The position numbers and the translations under genes were made by a program. 64,000 nt of DNA from Pegea sp. RAD2-039 (taxonomy: Eukaryota; Chordata; Thaliacea; Salpida; Salpidae), in the NCBI GenBank assembly GCA_034620365.1, contig JAQGEQ010000071.1, positions 2,604,001 to 2,668,000 of the forward strand, in the 5' to 3' direction. Positions 1 to 11,800 of the stretch are shown piece by piece (the first letter of the stretch is position 1; each line of letters opens with the position of its first letter). A model generated the notes under the pieces. It saw only the letters and a program-made list of their open reading frames with translations. It searched no databases and was not told the DNA's origin.

Positions 1-2800
1 TTCCTTTTTTACTTGACCTTGAAAGGAAGCTTATATCTTTAATTAGACGTATACTTAAGTAAGCAGACATTGAAATTTTACTTGATTTATCAATCTTCAG
101 CTATCAAAAACTATTTTTAAAACAACCAAACAAGTTTTTTCAGCTTAAAACTTTAAGTTTTATTTCATCAAGTTGTTGCTGATGTTACACTTCGGTACTT
201 TTAAACGGCTGTTACTTTGATGTACAATTCATAATTAAATCTATTTCGATTTCAATTTTTATCAAATTTTTTCTTTTTCTTTTATGAATCTGTTATTGAA
301 AAATATTGACCCAAAATTAACGGTTCGCTTATAAAATTTCACAAGCTCTATTGCTAATGACATTGTTATTCAAGTACGTGGTTTGATGTGCTTGTTACAA
401 GCAGACGAGAAGTTGGGAACCTCAAATACCTGAAAATATTTGACTTTCAAGCTTGATTGTATCAAAATAAACGAACAGTTGTTTAATAAGTCTCTTTTAA
501 TTAGATGGGTTTGTAAAGATATTTTACATATTCCTGGAACTTTTGCTTTTACTGTTCATAAATTTTAATAGCTTAGGTATAGTAGTTTTATAATAGTTTT
601 AACAGCTAAAATCTAAGTTTTTAAAATCTAACCACTGAAAAGTGTTTATATATACACATAAATATAAATATAAATAAAATATTTAATTCATATGTGAATA
701 CTAGTAGTAAACATTTTTGGAGGGTATCTTTTTAAATCTTAAAGGCTTTTCTTTGACAATTCTATCCTTTCAAATTATTTGTTATAAAAATGTCAGTTTC
801 TTCTTATAACTTTCAAATAGCTTTTAATTCTTCTTAAAAAGTTTTATTAGCCATGTTAAACTCCTGTACAAAAATAACTTTTATTAAAAAGACTTTTTAT
901 AATCTACTATTGAAATATATTTTTTTAGTTAGATTTAACTAAAATCTATAATCGTTGATATTATATTTTTCTATATTATATATATGTAATATATAATATG
1001 TATATAGTTTACTTCGAATCCCTTTCAAACTGTTTGCAGTTTTACCTACTCTGGTATTAAAATCACACAGTATGAGAACTTGCTCTTTGCATTAGAATAA
1101 GTTCAATCTTCCTTTTTCATACTTTTTTATTAAGCTAAACTTCAATTTTACTTATTTCTTTACTTAAAAATGATTATTTTTCTTATCGCTTACAAGATGA
1201 TGCCAAAAAATCTTTGAAAAATCTTATTTTAGAAAATTGCCTACAAACTTATTAAAAATCAATAGTTTAAAGTTGAAATAGCAATATGTTCAATTTTATG
1301 TCTGAAATAAAATTTGTAAGCTTACATTTTAGAAATTCAACTGCAACATAAATTAAACTCTTTCATAATCATAAATAAAAAATTAACTCTATACAAACTG
1401 AAGAAATTATATTTGTTCATACCAATTTAAGAAGTTCTTTTTATTCTGATGTCTAATCAACACCAACAAAAAGGATTTATATTTATTTTATTTATCCGTT
1501 TGCTTTCCTAATTAAAAATGATATTTATAATAAGCATAAATATTATGAATAAATTAAAGTAGTACCTCACAATAATTGGATAAAAAACTGTAAGAAAATT
1601 ATTTGGGAATATTATATATAGTAATTATTAATATTAAAATACAAAAGTTGCCAATAATCAATCATTTGATCAGTTTGATTTTTAACTGTTGGTAATATCG
1701 GGCAATATTAAAATTATTTATATTCTACAACAGTAGCTCTAACCCTTTCGGTGAGTGTTAGATCTGAACTTACACAAATTTAAAACTGTTCTATAACATA
1801 AAAATTGAATGTTTATTAGTTGTTTTTTTCAAATAAAGTTTTGCTACAAACTGTAAAATGCACATAACACCTGATTTAAAAACTATACAAAAATATACCG
1901 CTCAAGTAAATGTTCGTACGTGACCAAGGTAAACAGCTGATCGTGATTCTAGCGTGTTTCACTTAACATTCAATTTATTCAGACTTCAGTTTAGCTAAAA
2001 TTTCCTTTGATTTGTTATATTTACTGATTTGATCTAGAATATTATTCTAAGAATATTGTAAATTTGTTTAGGAAAAATGATATTATCAATATTATTAAAT
2101 TTGGTAAATAGAAGTAATGAAATTATTTGTTTGTATTTTGAACTTAATTTTATTAATTTAATTTATTTTATAATTTTAGTAATTTTTCTTGTTTTCATTC
2201 AATAAAACTTTTCTAAAATGTAATTTAAGTAATAAATGTTTCCAAAATGTTTTATTGATTATTAAAAATATTCTTTAAGCTTAATTTTTATAAGAGCACA
2301 AAGTTATCATACTTTTTATAAATTATTTTTTTTATTGTTATTAAGCTTTTAAACCAATATATTATTTATTATCGCTTTATTTATTTTATTAAGTTTTAAA
2401 TTTTATTTGTTAACTGACAATTACAATCAAATTTAACATTTTTTGTTTATCTTCTGAAAATATATTTTTATCAGAAGTGAAAATTGGATCAATTTTTTTA
2501 AATAAATCTTTTGATTTTCTAAATAGACAGTTATATTGAGGCTCTTTTAGAATTATAGATTTTGTATTTGAAATCTTTTTATATTTTTAAGCTTAGATTT
2601 TATTGTTTTGTAATAGCAAATTTTTTAGTTGACTAAATTTACAAGTTATAAGAATTCTTTTTTGAAATTTATGTTTATAATTATTTATAAATAAATTAAA
2701 AAAGAAAATTGTTTCATTTCTTCAAGTGGCAAATTTTGTTTATATTTTTTATAGATATTTATAGTTGTAGTCACTTTTAATAAAATTTTGATATTATATA
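1..2800. other. AT-rich intergenic region, no convincing gene
   Basis: No long open frame is present on either strand. An AT-rich palindromic stretch lies at about 972-1008. The only locally GC-richer patch is 370-429, where the minus strand has an acceptor-like TTTTCAG followed by a short open frame ending in TGA. That could be a lone terminal exon of a gene further left, but nothing confirms it. Confidence 0.5.
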
Positions 2801-4964
2801 ATGTCTCTTGCCTTGAGTTCTAATGATGCTGATGTGATAGAGAGAACAACATCAGCTAATGAACAAGATCTCATATTAACTTTAAATCAACATGATTTAG
2901 AAGCTTTATACGAACTACAAAAATCTGTAGAATATATTCAGGTAACTGGTTACTTTTTACAGACTTTTAATTTTACTTTGATATTATTTATATCTAGAAA
3001 AAGAATTGTAAAAAAGTAGCCCTTCAATTTCCTGACTATCTTCTTCCTGACTCAGTTCATGTCACTAAAGAGTTAATGTCAAGAACTGATTCTGAAATCT
3101 TTTTATTAGCAGATACTACTTATGGGAGGTAAAGTCATTTTATTAAACATTGTATCTTATTTTACTTTATTTTAAAATTGTGGAATGCCTAAATTATGTT
3201 TGAAAACATTTATAATATATAATTTGGTGGAACTTTTGACAGTTATGATGTTGATGAAGTAGCAGCCTCTCATGTAAATGCTGATCTTATAATTCATTAT
3301 GGAAAATCTGCCTTTACTTCAACTCCTAAGACTGATACAATCTTTGTGTTTGGAAAATATCATTTAAATCTTCCAGATGTCGTTTCTTCGTTTGAATCAA
3401 AATTTTCTGAAAAAAAAGAAAGTATTCTTATATTGTTGGATCTCAACTGTTACCATGTTGCAGGTAGCTTTGATGAAAATGGTTTATTAATTGCTTAAAT
3501 ATCTGAACTTTTAGATGATCTTAAAGGAATGTTACATGAGAAATACAATGTGACTGTGGCTCACATCAACAATTCTGAATTTTCATCTGTCTATATTAGC
3601 AAACCACTTGGAGTTGATGGTTGTTTAAGAAATTGTCCTGATTGTGATTGCAAAGAATCAAGTTCACCATCTAAAATGATCTCACAGAATATTGAAGATT
3701 TAATTTCCGAAGATGAGACCTTATTTATTTCTGATGATTCAGACTCAAAGGTTTACATCTCACTTCATAAAAGTTTTAGAGATCATTTAAACTTCACTTT
3801 TGATTTATCATTTTTTAAATTCTTAAATAATTTTTTGCTAAAATTCGTCGAAGTTAATGATGTCTGAGTTCCTTGGTGTCAAGCAACTAAGTACTTCAAA
3901 AGACTTCTCTTATTTCTCTTCATCTGACAGGATCAAGTTTTAGGATTTTATCGTTTCTCAAAAGACCTCATTTTGGATCAATCTCAAATCTTCTTCATCG
4001 GAGCGGAAAAAGGCGAGACTCTAAACAATCTTCTTCTTCAACGACCCTCATCCGCAGGATTTGTTTATGACGTCAGATCGTGTCAATGTAGTCAGATATC
4101 AAACGTCATAAATAGGTGAGATCACGTGACTGCTGATTAGTCGCTTCAATAAATCGCTTTTTGGACTCTTAGGAAATTGAATCAAAGATACTTCATCGTT
4201 GAAAAGGTAAAAGACTCGAAACGAATCGGTATTTTAGTCGGTACGATGGGAATGAGCGGTTATCAACGAATCATTAAACATTTGAAACGAATCATCAAAT
4301 TGTCGGGACGTAGAAGTTATGTGATCGTAGTTGGTAAGCCCAATCCTGCCAAACTGGCCAACTTTGCCGAGGTCAGTTTATCCCAGCCGTCCCAGCACTT
4401 CGAGGACACTTTTTTGACCAGATGGACTCTTTTGTGTTGGTCGCTTGTCCCGAGCAAACGTTTGTCGACTCACCACGTGACTACTATCAACCAATCGCTA
4501 CTCCTTATGAAGTAGAAGTTGCTTTAAACCAATCGCTACTCCTTATGAAGTAGAAGTTGCTTTAAACAAGAAAAGGGATTGGGGCGGGAAGTATGTGACC
4601 GATTTCCGCGAGTTGTTGTCAGGTTAGTGGACCAATGGTCTCGATGTTTACAAGAAGTCCCATTTGATTAGGTGGCAGCAGTTTCATTGAATTTGAAGCT
4701 GATTTAGAAGATGATATTTCACTAATTGACGGTGGAATTCGTTCGTGTTTCGCCACCGACATTTCCTCATCGATGGAATCATCAACTATCGCGTTGACGA
4801 GCGAAGAAAAAGCGCTCGATATCTTCCACCCTCATTCATCAGCCGCTTTTTACGCTGAAAGAAGCTGGAAGGGTCTGGAACAGAATCTAGGTCAAGATTC
4901 GGTAAAAAAATACCAACCTGGTCGTCAAGGGATTCCTCTTTCGTACTCTTTCATTGACGGTTGA
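2801..4964 (+). CDS. DPH2: DPH2, diphthamide biosynthesis subunit 2, with two reading-frame lesions
   Basis: DPH2 partners DPH1 in the iron-sulfur enzyme that adds the 3-amino-3-carboxypropyl group to a histidine of elongation factor 2, the first step of diphthamide synthesis in the cytosol. Exons read as 2801-2941, 2998-3128, 3243-3750, 3931-4115, 4173-4371, 4422-4622 and 4672-4964. Family hallmarks in order are VALQFPDYLL, LLADTTYGSYDVDEVAA with LIIHYG, IFFIGAEKGETLNNLL, RYFIVEKVKDSKRIGILVG, GKPNPAKLANFAE and FVLVACPEQ, then a C-terminal RQGIPLSYSFIDG. Two breaks are visible. An in-frame TAA stands at 3496-3498; a 33-nt intron 3482-3514 would remove it in phase but is very short. An exact 38-bp tandem duplication (4491-4566) shifts the frame and stops translation at 4515; without the second copy the frame runs on to 4964. 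The strong conservation elsewhere suggests recent decay or assembly error. The gene identity is secure; its functional state is not. Confidence 0.85.
4491..4566 (+). repeat. Exact 38-bp tandem duplication inside a DPH2 exon
   Basis: Bases 4491-4528 recur without change at 4529-4566. As 38 is not a multiple of three, the second copy throws the DPH2 frame into a TAG at 4513-4515. Deleting one copy restores a frame that continues into the conserved C terminus. Confidence 0.95.
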
Positions 4965-5673
4965 TTCATATTTTCTTTTTGTGATGAATTTTTAGTAGAA
5001 TCTTTTGTTTTTGTTTGTCACGAGTCAAGTTGTTGTTTTGATGTCTAGCTGCTCTTGAACACCTCAATTTTAATTTTATTCAAATCTTCTTCTGCTAAGA
5101 ATCTATTTTGAGTTTGATAGAAAATGATTCAAACAAAATACATGAAAAGCAGATATAAGAGAATTTAAAAGATTCAATTTGTTGAATTTTGTTGAAAACT
5201 TTTAAACAAATTACCAAATAGGTTTAAATAGGAGTTAAATGGGGGTATGATTGATAAGAGATCAATTTATTGTGATATTTAAAGGGAAGTTTCGAAGTGA
5301 CTCAGAAAACTTTGACAATTTCTGATAAAAATAAATTATCTGATTTTTTAGCTTTGAAAACAAAAAGCTCTTTTTGAAAACCTAGCTTTTATTTTCAGCA
5401 ATCTATATTTTCAAAACATTAAATTTACCGTTAAATTAATTACTTTAAGAAGTTAGTAAATCATTTCCTTATTTAACGCTAAAAAAATTAACGATTAAAA
5501 CTTAACCTATAAGAGTTCGAATCTAGATACAAACTTGAAAATAAATCTCTAAATTTTCAAAAAACTTGCAACCTATCTTGAAAAACCTTTTGGAGAAAAA
5601 TATATTTATGATATTATTTAAGACATATTAAATAAAAAAAGTTTAAATTCACGTTTTTACAAAATTATTATGT
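4965..5673. other. Intergenic, nothing recognised
   Basis: AT-rich spacer between the DPH2 stop and the tRNA pair. I see no open frame, RNA gene or repeat here. Confidence 0.6.
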
Positions 5674-5747
5674 GGCCGGTTAGCTCAGTTGGTTAGAGCG
5701 TCGTGCTAATAACGCGAATGTCGCGGGTTCGATCCCCGTACTGGCCA
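5674..5747 (+). tRNA. tRNA-Ile (anticodon AAT)
   Basis: A 74-nt cloverleaf. The acceptor arm GGCCGGT (5674-5680) pairs with ACTGGCC (5740-5746), with discriminator A at 5747. The D-loop region TAGCTCAGTTGG matches an A box, and GGTTCGATCCC is a canonical B box / T arm. The anticodon loop CTAATAA (5706-5712) places AAT at 5708-5710, flanked by stem TCGTG/CGCGA. There is no intron and no encoded CCA. It closely resembles animal tRNA-Ile-AAT. Confidence 0.97.
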
Positions 5748-5756
5748 TATCTTCTT

Positions 5757-5828
5757 TCCTCGTTAGTATAGTGGTGAGTATCCCCGCCTGTCACGCGGGA
5801 GACCGGGGTTCGATTCCCCGACGGGGAG
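5757..5828 (+). tRNA. tRNA-Asp (anticodon GTC)
   Basis: A 72-nt cloverleaf nine bases after tRNA-Ile. TCCTCGT (5757-5763) pairs with ACGGGGA (5821-5827), with discriminator G at 5828. The D arm GTTAGTATAGTGGTGAG and B box GGTTCGATTCC are standard. The anticodon stem CCCGC/GCGGG encloses loop CTGTCAC, with GTC at 5790-5792. Its 3' end lies 52 bp from the stop codon of the giant minus-strand gene. Confidence 0.97.
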
Positions 5829-5879
5829 CATTTTTTTACATTTATAAAAATAACATGAATGAAGTATAGGTATTTTATT

Positions 5880-8800
5880 TTAGAATTTTAAATTCTTGAA
5901 AAACAGTAAAAAAACAACAAACAGAAAGACAGAAATTGAACAATTTCTGAAAAATCTTTTCGACAAATTCAATTTTTTCCTCACTGTAGCTAAGCATCTC
6001 TCGTCTTTCTCATTATCTGCAACCCTGAAAATTTAAAACTTTATTAACGAGATGTATGTAAAAGCAAGAAATAAAATTATTATTATTTGTTAATAAATAA
6101 ACAAAGTTTAAAATAAAACTCACAACAAACTACTTGGTTCCTTTAGTCTTTCTTCATAAAAAGATTCATTGTTGCAGCAATCTAGAAGCAAAATAGTTCA
6201 ACAAACTCACTGATCACTTCAACTACATCTTACTTTTATTTGTATAATTGAAGAAAGTCTCATTAGAAATTCTCCTTCGTCTTCTAATAGGTGAAATTTT
6301 GTACGAATTTTGTTTTTCAAAACTCTCAACTCCGGGTTTCTTTTTGGATTCTTTTTTTTGTGGATTTCTTTTACCTGACTGTAGAAGGGTCCCTTTGGAA
6401 GTTGTGAATCCTTGAAGAAATCCTACAACTGCAAGATTAGAATCTTCATCTCTATTTTCTTGTTCTCTTCTTCTGACATCGATATGGTGAAAGGTTGATC
6501 GATCTTTTATTGTGCTGACGTAGTAATCTTTGATAGTGACGTCACTACTGCATGATGTCACTTCCTGAGATGAAGATAATCGAGAACAGGTAGAAGCAGT
6601 TTTGATCTTCGAATGCTCAACCCAAACTCGCTTTGTTGTTGTCGTCTTCACTGAAGTACATGATGACGTCATATGCACCGATGTCATCGAATGCTTAGTG
6701 TTGAGCTTCACATCTGAATGATGATGTGTGATGACGTCATCGGGCAAGTTGTGTCTTTTCAATTGGCGTGGAGCGGGAATGGGAGGTTTGATGATCGCTC
6801 CAGTGACGTCAGAGGTTGCCTTCATTGCAATCGATTTATGAGAAGCCTCTTGTTTTTGGATACAGATGGGAGATTGATCTTCTAGATCTGTGTCCTTTGT
6901 TGATGAGTGATCGTTTTGAGATCTTGAAACATCTGAAGAGGTTTCTGATGAGGATTTTTCATCAAATGACTCAAAATCTTCCTGATAAACTGGATTCTGT
7001 TAAGAAGACGAAATTATTTCTGATAATTTTTCTTATTTGAATCAACCTCAGAGTCAAGACTTTCAAAAAAGGTGGTGAGAATTGGAACTGGAACACGTTG
7101 ATAACCTTTCTCCTCATTTCGAAATATTTGAAGCTTCTGATTGGCTAATTTATTTGAAGTCACTTCTTCTATCTTTGAGTTCCATTCAGCTTCTGTAGAA
7201 GAAAAATTTCAAAAAAAAGTTTGAAGAAGAAAAATGTTCACCGTTTTTACTCCAATCTATTTTCATCATAGCGTTCCTTCTTTTTGTGTCTTCTTCAATC
7301 TTTATTGCTCTTTTTAATTCTGTTTGATGACCAAGAAGCTTTCCCGATGAAATGACGTCATCAAATGTCGCGTTTTGATTTGTGTCACTTTTCATAAGGT
7401 TTGAATCAGATGAAAAGATCGCTTGAAGATCATCGGATTTAGAGAGATCCTTTGCTACATACTCTTGTCCTCCTGTTTCATCTACATCTTCTGACAAAGT
7501 TTGATCAACAATGACGTCATCATATTTTGAGATCATCTTAGAATTATCTTTGACAGCACTGATGGAGTCTTCATCATTCTTTTCTACAAATCTATCAAAC
7601 CGAGATTTGTTCTGCTCTTTCGACCACAAAAAGTCTTGGTGAATCCCTTTTTCAATCTCTTCTGAATTAAAAGAATATTTGATCTCAACTCCTCTACAGC
7701 TACATCTTGGAACAATTTGTTGCTGATCTTTATTAGATGAAGATCTGATTTTGAGCCTTCCTTGAAAGGTTTTTCAATTTTGATTGGGTGAACATTTTGG
7801 TGTTTTTCACATTATGCCACAGACTAGAAATGGCCCAAGAACTTAAACCAAAGTTTCTGCTTCTTGAATCTTTTGAAATCTGTTTGAAATTATTTTTATA
7901 AGGAATTTGTGACTCAGATAGTATCCGACATATTAGAGGGAGATTTGATTCTAAAGATTTTAATAAAAATTTTGAACGAGGGGTAATAGGCTGGAATTGA
8001 ACAAGATCAGACAACTGGGTTTTGTGCGGATAAGTCTGAAATAGCTTGAAGGTCTTGACGTTTCTGGCACTAGGTGGCATTACAGTTGTCACTTCAGCAG
8101 CTGAAGATGATGACGTATTCATTTCAGGTGAGTGCTTCAGAGGACTCTGTGACATCATGTTGACGTCATCTACAAAAACGCAGAAGTCTCTAGCGTTAGA
8201 ATCAGAATGGGATTGAAATAGTTTGCGACTTTTTGGGGAGGTTTGAGACTTTTTCAGGTCATCTGAAACTTGTTGAAAAGGATGTTGAACTAGATTCATA
8301 AATGAGATCACTGTGTCTTGAAGATCTTCAACGATACAAGAAATTTCTTCTTTGATGTTGACATCTGCTTTATTTGAGCTTTTGATGGGTGTTGTAGATT
8401 CTTCAGTTTGCTGATTTCTAAGATCATCAACTGCATCTTGCATTTGATTTTCATCATTATTCATTTTTAATAGATTTGTGTCTTGTTCAGTTTTATTTTT
8501 ATATTGCAATAAATCTTCTGAATCCTCCACTAAAGTTTGGCCCGACAGTCTCGGAGTCTTGTGAGTCTCTTTTAAATCAGAGTTGTAATCCGGCAAACTA
8601 TCTTTTGGAGAAGACTCTTTGAGGTCTACAAGTTGTTTATATTCCAACTTATTTTCTTCTTCAATAGAATCTTCACAAGAACTTTGAAAATGATTCTTTT
8701 GGTTTTGATTCAAATTTTCTTTTAATGAACTGACAGTTTTGTGAGCGGTTTTTGATTGTTTGTTAACAGATGATATCGGGAATACTCCGACATCACTGTA

Positions 8801-11800
8801 GTAATCAGTCTCATCAGTATCATGTTCCTTGCTTGATGATTGAGGTGACTCAGTATTTTGCTTCTTCTTTTCAGGATAAACATTTTGTGAAGTCATATTT
8901 CCTCCAAACATCTGCAGAAGAGTGGTTGGGAGGTTCCCGAAGACATAAGAAGCGAGAGTTTCATTTGATTGGTTGTTGCTACCTGCTGATGGCTTACATG
9001 GGCCATCATCTTGCTTTTCTGAGTCAGTAAGTCTGAAATATAAAATGTAGAATCAATTTTAAAAAGTTTTAAATGTTGTAAACACTTTTTAATCAATTTT
9101 ATCGAGACACGAACAACGAGCTTCAACCAAACTCATTTTCACTTACCGAATTTTGGCAAGACTCAACGAGCGAGGTAACATTTGCTGCTGACAACTCAAC
9201 TCAGTAAAATCTTCATCTTCATTGCTTTTAAAGACTTTAATACCTTGATCAGATTTTGATAATTTAGCTGAAGTCAATTTTTCATCATATTTATCTTGTT
9301 CACTGCTGGTATCAAAGAAATCCTCATCACTGACAGGACAAGAGAGAGGATCACTAAAACTTTCTTCTATAATCGAATTTGCGTTTATATAAAGCTCTTT
9401 TAGGAGGCATTTTAAACTTTCATCACTTTCTGTTAGTTTTGCTGGAGTCAAGGAGTCGGAATCTTTTATATCTGATTTTACGTTTACTAATGTTTTTTGC
9501 AAGACTTCATCAAGATCTTCAATGTTAATTTCATCAGGAAAATAATCATCAAAATCATGAACACTATATTTTGATGAAGGTCCCGGCTTATCTCTTCTCT
9601 TCTTTCCGAAAAAATTTGTTATTTTAATTTGACTTTTTTTCTTTTTAGACGATTTCTTTTTCGAATCTTTTTTATCTTTCCCCGAAAGTTGGAACGAAAC
9701 TTTACCTGATAATTTCGTCAAACTTTCTTTCTTTAAAACACTTTTTAAGTCTGCTCCTCTGTTATCATCTTTCTTTTTTTTCTTTTTTGATCTTTCTCTC
9801 AGATTTTCATCTGATCTTGTTTGTAGATTTTCATTTGATCTTGATGCTAGGCTTTCATTAGATCTTGATGCTAGGCTTTCATTAGATCTTGATGCTAGGC
9901 TTTCATTAGATCTTGATGCTAGGCTTTTATTTGATCTTCTTCCCAAACTTTCATTTGATCTTGTTCTCACATTCTCAATTGTTCTTGCTTCCAGGTTTTT
10001 ATTCGATTTTCTACCCAGCAAATTGCTTGATTTTGTATTTAGTTTCTCTCTTGATTTGGCTTTGAGCTCTTTACTTTTATTTTTTGTAAAGAAATTTTTG
10101 AATCTGTCCATCATACCACCCCCATCTTTTTTCTGTTCAACACAAACATAAGAGTTTTGTGAATCATCTGTTGATCCGATGACCTCATTATCAAGTTTTT
10201 TAATCATGTCATCAACACTCATCTCACAATCTCCATCTACATCTACAACTTCAATGTGATCTTTATGCAGCTGAATCAAATTTTCGATGTACTGAGATAT
10301 GCACAAAGCAGTTTGGAGGAACTCACAACTTTTTGAGATCTTATGATCATTTTTGTGCCCATTTAAATACTGATTCAAGCCCCGTACCCGGTTTTTGACA
10401 CAACTGGGTCCTTTACCAGTCTTCAAACACGATGGAGTTTTCGGACTTTTATTGCAAGAAGCATTTTTATTTCTGTCTAAACGCTCTCTGATATAATTAT
10501 TGATGATAATCTGTCGATGAGCACATCCAAACGCGCGATCAACGATCCCAGAAGCAGTTTCAGCTTCAATAGTTTCCCAGATCAGCTCTTTAAGCAACTG
10601 ATTGTAAAGTAACTCAGATCCGACTTCAAGTCGTGATACCTTCACTTGTTCTTCAATCAACATTTGTGAGATTCCATTTTGCATGGCACGGAGTGTCGTT
10701 TGACAAGCAGTTTCATCTATCTCTTGCTCCAACTCAGGAGCTCTCATCTTTTCGACGATCTCAAATGCTTGCATCATCGCGAAGTCAACAATACGCTTGG
10801 CCTTCGGTACAATCACATTATCGCGATGCTGAGTCGGGAAGTAAGGATTAAAGCGTAATCGTCGATCACAATGACCACATAGCTTGTTGACGTTGTCATG
10901 GAAATTACTGGTGGGAATATACTCGCGAAAACTTCTTCCTCCGTGAAAGAGCCGAACTACTTTCTCGTATGTGACGCGTTCCTGGTCGATGGGCTCACAA
11001 GCTGAGGGTGGTTCCTTTCGTGTTCGATGAAGACACAATCGTCGCTGATCGATGTTCGCTTCGGGTCGATCTGGATTTGGAATCAGAGTGTTCCGATTTG
11101 AGTTCATCACGATTCCATCACCACGTAGATACAACAGCTTTGTGACATCACTCTCCTCCACAGACTTCTTCTTCGGGACACATGAGGTTCTGACCATCTC
11201 TGTAAATTCTGAGTAATCAGAAGGAGGATCAACATCCGGGAAAGTGGTCGTTGGGTGGCGACAAAGAACAGGATCATCATCAGGTCGCGCCCACCAGTCA
11301 GTCACATTTGAGAGGTTAGTGGAGCATGACGAGATGCATTCAAGATCGATGTTTCTCTCGCAATCACAACGCCGCGGCGTGCAAGTTTCCTTCAACTGCT
11401 GCTGGAATCTACAATCTTCTTCTTTACTTGTATTTTGACCGAACAATCGATCCCATCTCGACTTCTTTTTATCATTTAATCCACTTTTTCTCATATCAAT
11501 ATGATAATTGAACAGATGCGACGCGTCTTTCATGTGGTTGTCATGGACAACGCGACCAACGATTTCTGAGCTGGACTTGATCACAACATGTAAACCTTTT
11601 TTGTGTTTCTTCTTTTGTGACGCAATCGCGTCTTTCGAGTAGATGACAGTATGATGTAACACTTTCTTCAATCTCCATCCCATACTTGATACAGATGATC
11701 CTGCTGTCTTCACATGATCATCTTTGTTACTTTCTTCCCATTTGTGTCCAAATCGCGGATCGCGGTATTTAATAATGACGTTATCACGCGGTTGCTTCTT

